From Actinomycetes bacterium (GTDB taxonomy: Bacteria; Actinomycetota; Acidimicrobiia; Acidimicrobiales; JAMCPL01): DNA of 6,109 nucleotides. Both the position numbers and the translations under genes were made by a program. The stretch covers positions 1 through 6,109 of the forward strand of contig JAJZWK010000089.1 of the NCBI GenBank assembly GCA_021846725.1. The letters are read 5' to 3'. Of this stretch, positions 1 through 5,293 are shown piece after piece. Position 1 is the stretch's first letter. Each line of letters opens with the position of its first letter. The notes beneath the pieces are model-generated. The model saw only the letters and a program-made list of their open reading frames with translations, was not told the origin of the DNA and made no database searches.

Positions 1-58
1 CTCGAAGTGAGCGACCTTCTAAAATTACACAGTCAACAGCATATCTAGAAATATCCAT
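1..58 (-). CDS. IS481-family transposase, N-terminal fragment (runs off the window edge)
   Basis: The minus strand from ATG at 58-56 reads MDISRYAVDCVILEGRSLR and is still open at base 1. This closely resembles the N-terminus of actinobacterial IS481-family transposases, which typically begin with a pattern like M-[DE]-x-[ST]-R-[FY]-x-V-[DE]-x-V-x-x-E-G-R-S-[VL]-R-E and lead into a helix-turn-helix, with a DDE integrase core further on. Only 19 codons are visible, so neither the HTH nor the catalytic residues can be checked. An in-frame ATG at 64-62 (adding MS) and GTGs at 73-71 and 76-74 are alternative starts; a stop at 85-83 bounds the frame upstream. No Shine-Dalgarno is visible before any of them. 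The gene sits directly inside the repeat-bearing IS end (60-120), which supports the call. Family assignment rests on recalled sequence similarity, not on a search. Confidence 0.72.
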   Translation of the reverse strand, partial: MDISRYAVDCVILEGRSLR

Positions 59-59
59 T

Positions 60-122
60 GACATAGTTAACACCACTGTCCACTATGTCCCGCGACATGG
101 TGTCCACTATGTCCCGCGACCA
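60..122. repeat. Terminal repeats of the insertion sequence
   Basis: A perfect 20-bp direct repeat, TGTCCACTATGTCCCGCGAC, occurs at 77-96 and 101-120, separated by ATGG. A partial inverted copy lies at 60-75: plus-strand GACATAGTTAACACCA matches 14 of 16 bases of minus-strand GACATAGTGGACACCA (113-98), so GACATAGT (60-67) can pair with ACTATGTC at 82-89 or 106-113. The array lies between the disrupted lipoprotein gene and the transposase start, where an IS terminus belongs. I place the outer boundary at about 120-122, because the lipoprotein frame enters the repeat there and stops at once. Repeated motifs near an IS end are usually transposase-binding sites. The other IS end and any target duplication lie outside the window. 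Confidence 0.65.
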
Positions 123-355
123 GACACAATTATGGAATAAGTGACTGGTTTCCACTTGCTTTCCGCCTGCGTCAACCATGACTGGGTAATCTGGCCGTTT
201 GAGGTAGGCACAAATCCAATGCCTCCGTCACCGGACGGGGTCTGGCTTGATGACGCCACATCATTTTTGCTCTGAGTATTGTGTATACTTCCACATCCGG
301 CAAGAACAAGGGAAAGTGTCATTATGCCCACCGAGACATACATTATCGGCTTCAT
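107..355 (-). pseudogene. Small lipoprotein gene truncated at its 3' end by the insertion sequence
   Basis: From ATG at 355-353 the product is 82 residues, starting with a clear lipoprotein signal peptide: MKP, a hydrophobic stretch, then the lipobox LAGC with the lipidated Cys at residue 21. It would be exported and anchored to the outer face of the cytoplasmic membrane. The mature part is a Ser/Thr/Gly-rich linker (about 22-50) followed by a short stretch around QSWLTQAESKWKP that I do not recognise. The last residues (GRGT) and the stop at 109-107 are encoded by the IS terminal repeat, so the native C-terminus is lost and the original length is unknown. A longer frame starts at 406, but the 355 start puts the signal peptide at the N-terminus and has a purine-rich AGGAGAAGG at 375-367, about 11 nt upstream. 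A TATACT -10-like box at 453-448 (minus) might be its promoter, without a good -35. Confidence 0.6.
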
Positions 356-596
356 TACCGAATAAACCTTCTCCTGTGAAAATAATTGAACACCTGGCGA
401 CCGCATTCCCTGTCCGTAAAGGCGGGGAGGTTCACTAATATGACACCAGTATAATTATTGACCATACCTCCGATCGTACAACACAGTATAGTGCAGATAT
501 GATCTTATACTATAACCATTCATGCCGACGATACTCCCACGCTAGCGGATCAGGCTAATGGTAAAGGTAGGAGAATGAGATAGCAGTGCAGATTAA

Positions 597-2411
597 TTAT
601 ATTTTGCTTGCTCGACCCGTCCAATAGCGTTCTCTAAGTAGCCGTTTATAAAGCTTTCCTGTAGGTGATCGCGGTAGTTCCTCTACGATATCGACTGATC
701 TTGGGCACTTATAGTGGGCCAAATGCCGAGTACACCAGTCTATTAGTTCCTGCTCAATATCAGCAGAGGACAACGTAGTAGCTGGACTATCGGCAACGGC
801 GACCGTATAATAGTTTGCTCTACCTGCATTCCCTGCACTACCTGCACTCGTCGACGCCCCCGTTCTGGAACGCTTCGTGCCAACTGTCGTATCTATATCT
901 ATATTTGCACCAGCATTTTTACCTACAGCTTCACCTGTAACAAGATCCTTCCTAAGAGTGACAACTGCCTTCAATGCTTCACCGAGGTCATCATCGGGAA
1001 TGCCTATTACTGCTACATCGTCTACCAGCGGATGCATAATAAGTACGTTCTCCACCTCTTTTGGATAGATGTTTACTCCTCCCGATATGACCATATCGGC
1101 TTTGCGGTCGGTCAGGTACAGATAACCGTCATCATCCAAGTAGCCTACATCTCCTATGGTTGTCCATCCTTGCGGGCTACGTGATCCAGCGGTTTGAATT
1201 GGATCATTGTGATACTCAAAAGATCCACCATGAGCAAAGTAAACTGTACCAATCTCACCTGAGGGCAGATCGTTGCCATTATCATCTAGGATATGAATCT
1301 CACCTACGCTCGCTCTTCCGACAGAACCTCTGTGGGTAAGCCATTCCTGGGGTGGTATGTTGGTAAAGCCATTGAACTCCGAGCCGCCATAGTACTCATA
1401 TAAGATCGGACCCCACCAGTCCATCATACGCTCCTTTATCTCTAATGGACATGGAGCGGCTGCATGTATAGACACTTTGTGAGTTTCCAGCTTGTAAGCA
1501 TGCTTAACAGCTTCGGGTAGACGCAACAACCGGACAAACATAGTAGGAACCCATTGCGAATGAGTTACTGCGTATTGTTCAATATACTTTAGGGAGTTTT
1601 CAGCTTCGAAACGCTCCATTATGACGACAGTTCCACCTATGGTCTGCACACCGAGGCAGAATCCGAGAGGTGCGGCATGGTACAGCGGAGCTGTTGATAG
1701 ATATATCGTATCTTCATCCATTCCATAGTGAGCTCGCATCAGGACGGATAGCGCCAAACCTTCTGTAGCAGGAGCATCTCGTAACGGACGGACAATGCCT
1801 TTAGGCCTTCCGGTGACACCTGAACTGTACAACATCAATTCACCAAGACGTTCGTCATCCACCTTTAAGCGTGTTGCACTTTTCACAGCCTCTTCATAAT
1901 CTTGAAAACCATAGATGTTTTCGTATGTATTGCTTGTATCGCCTACTGGAGTCAATTCGTCTGTTGCTATATCTGTGCTTGCCTTGGATGTTGCGTCTTT
2001 CGTTTGGGCTGTACTTGTTGTGCTAACCAAGAGTTTAATATGCACACGATTACGATTTGCCATTTGAGACAATGCTTCAATAGCAGTGGGAACAAGCATC
2101 TCGGTTGTAACAAGACCCTCTGCATCGCAATCATCCAGTATATAAGCCACTTCTGTAGCACTAAGATGTGAGTTAATAGGAGTAAGATAAAGACCAGAGC
2201 GCATAGCGGCCCAACATACTTCTAGGTAACGAATGTCATTCTCCATGAAAAGTGCAATATGATGACCTAACTTTATCCCGTTTTCACGAAATACTTGTGC
2301 AAGGCAGCTAGAACGCCTATCAAGCTCGCCATAGGTAACGAATTCGCCACTACTCGCCATGATATGTGCAATGTGTTCGGGATTTTCCCGTGCGTGATCA
2401 CCAATAAACAA
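597..2411 (-). CDS. Acyl-CoA ligase (ANL superfamily, FadD / bile-acid-CoA-ligase-like)
   Basis: A complete 604-residue AMP-forming ligase that should activate a carboxylic acid with ATP and load it onto CoA. Motifs in order: phosphate-binding loop YSSGVTGRPKG (195-205), PLYHAAP (242-248), the adenine-binding YYGGSE (340-345), GDVGYLDDDGYLYLTDRK (420-437) with the ribose-binding Asp421 and hinge region 435-437, GGVNIYP (444-450), and the C-terminal SPTGK (582-586) with the catalytic Lys586. All expected residues are present, so it is probably active. The N-terminus (GDHAREN...FVTYGELDRRS) fits the actinobacterial branch often annotated as fatty-acid or bile-acid CoA ligase; the substrate cannot be read from sequence. 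The start is TTG (2411-2409): AGGAGG at 2423-2418 sits 6-7 nt upstream, whereas the nearby ATG (2415-2413) is out of frame and stops after five codons. The protein is some 80-100 residues longer than usual because of two low-complexity insertions (about 130-165 and 493-550). A TATCAT -10-like box lies at 2473-2468 (minus). Confidence 0.9.
   Translation of the reverse strand: MFIGDHARENPEHIAHIMASSGEFVTYGELDRRSSCLAQVFRENGIKLGHHIALFMENDIRYLEVCWAAMRSGLYLTPINSHLSATEVAYILDDCDAEGLVTTEMLVPTAIEALSQMANRNRVHIKLLVSTTSTAQTKDATSKASTDIATDELTPVGDTSNTYENIYGFQDYEEAVKSATRLKVDDERLGELMLYSSGVTGRPKGIVRPLRDAPATEGLALSVLMRAHYGMDEDTIYLSTAPLYHAAPLGFCLGVQTIGGTVVIMERFEAENSLKYIEQYAVTHSQWVPTMFVRLLRLPEAVKHAYKLETHKVSIHAAAPCPLEIKERMMDWWGPILYEYYGGSEFNGFTNIPPQEWLTHRGSVGRASVGEIHILDDNGNDLPSGEIGTVYFAHGGSFEYHNDPIQTAGSRSPQGWTTIGDVGYLDDDGYLYLTDRKADMVISGGVNIYPKEVENVLIMHPLVDDVAVIGIPDDDLGEALKAVVTLRKDLVTGEAVGKNAGANIDIDTTVGTKRSRTGASTSAGSAGNAGRANYYTVAVADSPATTLSSADIEQELIDWCTRHLAHYKCPRSVDIVEELPRSPTGKLYKRLLRERYWTGRASKI
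762..935 (-). repeat. Simple-sequence insertion within the acyl-CoA ligase gene
   Basis: Codons of about residues 493-550, between the GGVNIYP and PTGK motifs of the C-terminal subdomain, encode a Gly/Ala/Ser/Thr/Asn-rich segment (for example TGASTSAGSAGNAGRA) absent from typical relatives. At DNA level it contains three tandem 9-bp units of CCTGCACTA type (822-848) and a TATATC-type 6-bp repeat at about 889-905, encoding NIDID. All units are multiples of three, so the frame is kept. Growth by replication slippage is the simplest reading. The segment should form a flexible surface loop. Confidence 0.6.
1910..2025 (-). other. Second low-complexity insertion within the acyl-CoA ligase gene
   Basis: Residues about 130-165 form a Thr/Ser/Ala/Asp-rich stretch (TTSTAQTKDATSKASTD and onward) between the NRVHIKLLV strand and the YGFQDYEEAV helix. 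In relatives as I recall them these two elements are joined by only a few residues. No clear tandem DNA unit is visible here, unlike the C-terminal insertion. It keeps the frame and lies before the phosphate-binding loop, so the fold should tolerate it. Confidence 0.45.
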
Positions 2412-2607
2412 ACATATCCTCCTCTCCGATACGACCTCATTCGTACCAGCTCAAGCTCTCTAGATAAATGATACACCTACTGTACCCAACAATAGTACCA
2501 GTTTTCACGCCGTGGAGGTCACGAGAAGACTCAGGATTCATATGAACATGTGCTGCACGACCCCACGTCGCAGACCCAGTCTATTTACGACATAACTCAC
2601 AATCCAT
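2412..2607. other. Ligase leader and non-coding spacer
   Basis: This is the first part of a 521-bp stretch without an intact gene. On the minus strand it carries the ligase ribosome-binding site (about 2428-2418) and a TATCAT -10-like box (2473-2468) with no convincing -35 element. A 44-codon open stretch on the plus strand before 2635 has no recognisable product. I see no RNA gene and no terminator. Confidence 0.4.
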
Positions 2608-2823
2608 ATGAGCGTACCCTATGCGAATAGCCTCACTCTTTCCAGACTCAGCAGCCTTCGTAACTATACTTTCACTACCAAGTCTGATCACAAGGTCGAA
2701 ACCCAGGCCATCGCAGGCGAACTCACTTCCATCGTACGTAGCACCGACATAGTGCTTCCAGGAAACATCACCAAGCGCACCACGCTATGTGTAAGGGAAC
2801 ATTGTGGAGGTAGAACATTGTGA
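2608..2823 (+). pseudogene. Possible fragment of an LppX/LprG-like (LolA-fold) lipoprotein gene
   Basis: A 71-codon plus-strand frame encodes LSRLSSLRNYTFTTK followed by KVETQAIAGELTSI. The pattern 'short helix - S-L-x-x-Y-x-F-T - polar strand - GE(L/V)xS' is what I associate with the start of the half-barrel in actinobacterial LppX_LprAFG-type lipoproteins, which carry lipids through the cell envelope. If that is right, only about 40 residues of the domain remain. There is no signal peptide, no lipobox and no Shine-Dalgarno before the ATG at 2608, and the frame ends in Cys/Arg-rich sequence unlike the family. I read it as a relic rather than a working gene; it could also be a chance open frame. 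Confidence 0.3.
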
Positions 2824-2840
2824 AGATAGAAGAAGTGTCG

Positions 2841-2958
2841 TATATATCATGCCACACTTACCTACGTCTCCTGAACTACGTGTGTAGCTTTCGGAGCGGG
2901 GGAGCAGGCTATATATATCATGCCACACTTACCTACGTCTCCTGAACTACGTGTGTAG
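2841..2958. repeat. 47-bp perfect direct repeat, two copies
   Basis: Copies at 2841-2887 and 2912-2958 are identical over 47 bases (each begins TATATATCATGCCACAC and ends TACGTGTGTAG), separated by 24 bp, giving a 71-bp period. The second copy holds the last 8 codons and the TAG stop (2935-2933) of the membrane-protein gene, so the first copy is a second 3' end for that gene placed just downstream of it. Inside each unit the hexamer CTACGT occurs twice and CACAC can pair with GTGTG, but no strong hairpin or T-run makes it a convincing terminator. Confidence 0.9.
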
Positions 2959-3877
2959 GGTTTCTATCCTGCTGTTTCACTGACCAGGCATGCGTCTCTC
3001 TTATAAGCGTAGTAATCCCTACCAGTACCACTGCAATAATGACCAGAACGATGGGCATTCCCAAATGGTCAAGATTATGTACATGTATACCAGTAGATAC
3101 CGTGGCTCCTGCAAGTCCGGGGAAAGCAAGACCAAAGGCACCCCCCAACAAAAAGGCCAGACCGCCCCATTTCAACGTATTGGCTGCAGTACGAAGGGCC
3201 ACCTGTCGTATTGCATCTTCGGAGAGTCCACGCCGCGTCGCCCACCATCCAAAAAATATACCAGCTATTACCTGAACTACTGTAGTGCCTAGACCAAACA
3301 GTGCTCCAGGTACCCACCCCAGATAAGCTGAATGCATCGCTGGAGAGAGCGTCGTATACAGTATCAGAGCAAATGCACCAAAACCCCAACCAGCTACGAA
3401 TCCATGAACGGCAGGCATCCACGGCCGAGGGTCGTTAATCCATGCTGGCTTATCATTTTCCACATGCTCACCGGTATGTAGCGAGGATTTCTTATAACTG
3501 CCCATTCCAGGAAGATGCAGATGGAAGGCATGCCCACGACGCACAATCATCACTCCCGCCAAGGCCATTACAAATCCAACAATTATATAGACTACATAAT
3601 CGACCGACCCGAACGTAAATACCCGTGATAAACCCAGATACGCAAGCTCACTGGCTATCGCCCTTTGAATAGTAAACGCCAACGAGAAAATCAACCCAGC
3701 TCTAAGCCCCTTTTTTGTAGAGTAGCCTCCTATGGCGTAGCTGAAGGTAATCGGCCAAGTGTGCTCATCGGGAGTAATACCATGAACCAAACCGAGCAAA
3801 AACGCAACGAGTAAAATAGCTGCACCACTTATATGGGCAGGATTCCATAGATTGACTGCAAAAACAGATGTAAACAT
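2933..3877 (-). CDS. Multispanning membrane protein with HGITPDEH motif; probable Ni/Co-type metal transporter
   Basis: A 314-residue integral membrane protein with about seven hydrophobic segments: near 16-35, 58-80, 92-112, 156-178, 188-212, 235-258 and 273-292. His/Asp motifs lie in or beside the helices: H32-GITPDE-H39 at the end of the first segment, H158-GFVAGWG opening the fourth, and H265-VHNLDHLG before the last. A His-rich loop (HAFHLHLPGMG, then HTGEH) spans 116-138. The HGITPDEH element recalls the H-x4-D-H signature of NiCoT/NicO nickel-cobalt permeases but is one residue longer, so this is a related or analogous family, and I cannot tell import from export. ATG at 3877-3875 is preferred over an upstream frame start at 3904 because GGAG (3888-3885) lies 7 nt before it. 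It starts 2 nt after the Fur-family gene, implying translational coupling. Its last codons lie in the 47-bp repeat, so the tail may not be ancestral. Confidence 0.75.
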   Translation of the reverse strand: MFTSVFAVNLWNPAHISGAAILLVAFLLGLVHGITPDEHTWPITFSYAIGGYSTKKGLRAGLIFSLAFTIQRAIASELAYLGLSRVFTFGSVDYVVYIIVGFVMALAGVMIVRRGHAFHLHLPGMGSYKKSSLHTGEHVENDKPAWINDPRPWMPAVHGFVAGWGFGAFALILYTTLSPAMHSAYLGWVPGALFGLGTTVVQVIAGIFFGWWATRRGLSEDAIRQVALRTAANTLKWGGLAFLLGGAFGLAFPGLAGATVSTGIHVHNLDHLGMPIVLVIIAVVLVGITTLIRETHAWSVKQQDRNPTHVVQET

Positions 3878-3879
3878 AA

Positions 3880-4272
3880 CTACGCTCCTCTCGCTATTCG
3901 GCAATCCTTACATATGCCTTTGATAATCAGGCTGTGCCCGGTAATAGTGAAACCGGTCTCTGATTCCAGATCAGCCAGTGTCGCATCCATCAAGCCACAT
4001 GGAGCAGGAACCAATTGTCCGCATTGCTCGCACAGGAGGTGGTCATGATGATCCGCTGATAGCTCAAACCTGGATTTACCGTCCTCGACATCTATTTTGG
4101 AAACAAGCCGACCAGACTCCAAACGCTCCATGGCACGAAATACCGAAGAAAAGTCGGCAGATACCCCTTTGGCATTCAGCCCATTTCTAATATCCTCCAA
4201 AGTCCAAGTGTGGTAACTATCATCGTGCATCAGATTGATAATTGCGTCTGGAATAACTGCCTTTCTACCCAT
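3880..4272 (-). CDS. Fur-family metalloregulator (Nur/Fur/Zur-like)
   Basis: A 130-residue regulator of ordinary Fur-family length. The N-terminal winged helix has the family's recognition region at about 40-57 (DFSSVFRAMERLESGRLV, with Phe where Tyr is usual). The dimerisation domain has the metal-site run H75-H-D-H78, a structural zinc pair C81-EQ-C84 and a second pair C121-KD-C124 at the C-terminus, so both Cys4-site halves are intact. Fur proteins bind DNA as dimers when loaded with their metal. The metal cannot be read from the residues alone; the neighbouring probable Ni/Co transporter and the TGCAA-N5-TTGCA palindrome upstream favour nickel (Nur). ATG at 4272-4270 starts the conserved region. 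No Shine-Dalgarno precedes it, but a TATAAT box sits 7 nt upstream, so translation is probably leaderless. It is first in an operon with the transporter. Confidence 0.88.
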   Translation of the reverse strand: MGRKAVIPDAIINLMHDDSYHTWTLEDIRNGLNAKGVSADFSSVFRAMERLESGRLVSKIDVEDGKSRFELSADHHDHLLCEQCGQLVPAPCGLMDATLADLESETGFTITGHSLIIKGICKDCRIARGA

Positions 4273-4279
4273 ATGAACT

Positions 4280-4308
4280 ATTATATAGGGGTCAAATATA
4301 TTATGCAA
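4280..4308 (-). promoter_or_regulatory. Promoter of the Fur-family/transporter operon, apparently leaderless
   Basis: On the minus strand a -35 box TTGCAT (4308-4303) and a consensus -10 box TATAAT (4285-4280) are separated by exactly 17 bp. A transcript starting 6-8 nt after the -10 box would begin at 4274-4272, that is, at or one or two bases before the ATG (4272). That explains the missing Shine-Dalgarno; leaderless mRNAs are common in actinobacteria. The -35 box is contained in the palindrome at 4301-4321. Confidence 0.75.
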
Positions 4309-4334
4309 CCTATTTGCACAACCTATTTGCACAA
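4301..4334. promoter_or_regulatory. Candidate Nur-type operator with an extra half-site
   Basis: TTATGCAA-CCTAT-TTGCACAA (4301-4321) is an inverted repeat matching at 7 of 8 arm positions. Its core TGCAA-N5-TTGCA (4304-4318) fits the Streptomyces Nur box as I recall it (tTGCaa-N5-ttGCAA). It overlaps the operon's -35 box, so a bound repressor would block RNA polymerase and the regulator would control itself and the transporter. A 13-bp tandem duplication (CAACCTATTTGCA at 4306-4318 and 4319-4331) supplies another TTGCACAA half-site at 4327-4334. The site also lies upstream of the divergent heme-binding gene. Confidence 0.6.
4306..4331. repeat. 13-bp perfect tandem repeat in the divergent control region
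   Basis: Two adjacent copies of CAACCTATTTGCA (4306-4318, 4319-4331) are followed by a partial third (CAA). The duplication adds an operator half-site in the same orientation, 13 bp (a little over one helical turn) from the first. Confidence 0.9.
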
Positions 4335-4431
4335 AATTATATCAATTATGCTACTGCGAATACTCACCTATGTTGTACCGGGTAATGCCTTTATTCATGA
4401 GATGGGCCAGATGGAGCATATACTATATAGA

Positions 4432-5061
4432 ATGATCCAATATCCCGACGACATTTATACTGAAGCATCCTCAAACAACAATACCCTCAGCAACCTTGGG
4501 CCATTGCGTCCCATGGCCGGTGTATGGGAAGGATCTATGGGTGTAGATATACATCCTTTCAGCAATGGCAGCGAACAAGATACCTATACCGAACGATACG
4601 AGCTTCAGCCTATTGACCCTCAGACAAATGGCCCACAATTATTTTACGGCCTACGATACCATACCCATATAGTGAAACCGGGTGAAGTAGAGACATTCCA
4701 CGATCAGGTCGGTTACTGGCTGTGGGAACCTGGCGCTAACACGATAATAATGACCATTGCAATACCCAGGGGCCAGATAGCTATGGCATCAGGGACGGCT
4801 AATCCTGACTCGACCACGTTCGCACTCAGCGCTACCGCAGGAAGCGATACCTACGGAATATGCTCAAACCCATTCCTCCAAGATACCTTTCGTACAATCA
4901 AATTCGATATAACAGTTACGATCAACTCCGATGGAACCTGGTCGTACAATCAAAATACTACCATGGTGATCAGTGACAGGGAAAATATATTCCACCATAT
5001 AGACAAAAATACTCTTTCTAAGATATCGGAGCCTACTCCAAATCCACTAGCTCTAAACTGA
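4432..5061 (+). CDS. Heme-binding beta-barrel protein (nitrobindin / DUF1794 / FABP-like)
   Basis: A soluble 209-residue protein without a signal peptide or membrane segment. After a polar N-terminus, LGPLRPMAGVWEG (22-34) carries the G-x-W-x-G entry motif of the nitrobindin-like ten-stranded barrel. GVDIHPF, the alternating strands around YGLRYHTH (72-79), FHDQVGYWLWEPG (89-101) and the IPRG turn (111-114) match the longer bacterial DUF1794 subgroup. Members bind heme b and some isomerise peroxynitrite. The proximal His is usually near the C-terminus; H188 or H189 in FHHIDKNTLS is my candidate. The frame is open upstream to 4210, but that overlaps the Fur-family gene. ATG 4432 is chosen because it lies just before the conserved region and a TATACT box (4419-4424) is placed for a leaderless start. 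ATG 4411 is the main alternative, and neither has a good Shine-Dalgarno. It diverges from the regulator across about 160 bp. Confidence 0.78.
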   Translation: MIQYPDDIYTEASSNNNTLSNLGPLRPMAGVWEGSMGVDIHPFSNGSEQDTYTERYELQPIDPQTNGPQLFYGLRYHTHIVKPGEVETFHDQVGYWLWEPGANTIIMTIAIPRGQIAMASGTANPDSTTFALSATAGSDTYGICSNPFLQDTFRTIKFDITVTINSDGTWSYNQNTTMVISDRENIFHHIDKNTLSKISEPTPNPLALN

Positions 5062-5080
5062 GCTGTCTCACTGATTGGCT

Positions 5081-5280
5081 TCATGGGGCAGCGCTGATCC
5101 AGCAAGGTGTAGATACAGAATCAAGATTAGTAGTGTCGTTTGGTACAGATGGGGCGGTCCGCGTCTTCCCCCGTCAGACGTGACCACTACTGCACCACTA
5201 TCGCCGGTGGCCACACAGTAAGTCGTAGTAGGGCAGGATATGGCATCAAGATTACCGGCGGGAGCCGGGGGTTGCGAAAG
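5081..5280 (-). pseudogene. Frameshifted remnant of a YCF48/BNR-like repeat protein
   Basis: On the minus strand from about 5280 the frame reads APAGNLDAISCPTTTYCV, then ATGDSGAVVVTSDGG (both within 5262-5167). This is a repeat of the type 'L-x-A-[IV]-S-C-P-[ST]-x-x-x-C-V-A-x-G-D-x-G...DGG' found in YCF48/BNR beta-propeller-like extracellular proteins, common in acidophilic actinobacteria. At a run of five Gs (minus strand, 5172-5168) the frame breaks. Adding one G restores DGGKTRTAPSVPNDTTNLDS, then VSTPCW (to about 5099), the start of a second repeat spaced about 42 codons from the first. That frame stops at 5083-5081. No start codon, signal peptide or further repeats are present. Upstream the similarity ends near the degenerate bcp-tail copy (5294-5328), suggesting a rearrangement breakpoint. 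The remnant is non-functional. Confidence 0.6.
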
Positions 5281-5293
5281 CCAGGAAATACAT

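Noticed and set aside
485..520. TATAGT...ACTATA inverted repeat between the lipoprotein and the ligase gene as a terminator
   Set aside because: It is a 6-bp AT-only stem with a long loop, and no GC-rich stem or T-tract follows.
877..1068. Plus-strand frame inside the ligase gene
   Set aside because: It is antisense to conserved ligase motifs, with no ribosome-binding site or recognisable product.
2841..2958. CRISPR array or attenuator made of the 47-bp repeats
   Set aside because: There are only two units with a 24-bp spacer, one unit is partly coding, there are no cas genes, and no stable stem is followed by T residues.
3268..3282. Third copy of the 47-bp repeat (shared CCTGAACTAC)
   Set aside because: Only 10 bases match, and they encode VVQ inside the transporter; this is explained by chance and codon sharing.
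4210..4431. N-terminal extension of the heme-binding protein back to 4210
   Set aside because: It overlaps the Fur-family gene and its promoter and includes tandem-repeat DNA; the translation looks non-coding and conserved sequence starts only after 4432.
5058..5171. A plus-strand open stretch (SFGTDGAVRVFPRQT region) just after the heme-binding gene
   Set aside because: It has no start codon and is antisense to the YCF48-like remnant, whose repeat motif on the minus strand explains the coding look.
5255..5268. GC-rich hairpin CCGGC-GGGA-GCCGG as a terminator
   Set aside because: The stem is only 5 bp, there is no T-run on either strand, and it lies within the YCF48-like coding remnant.
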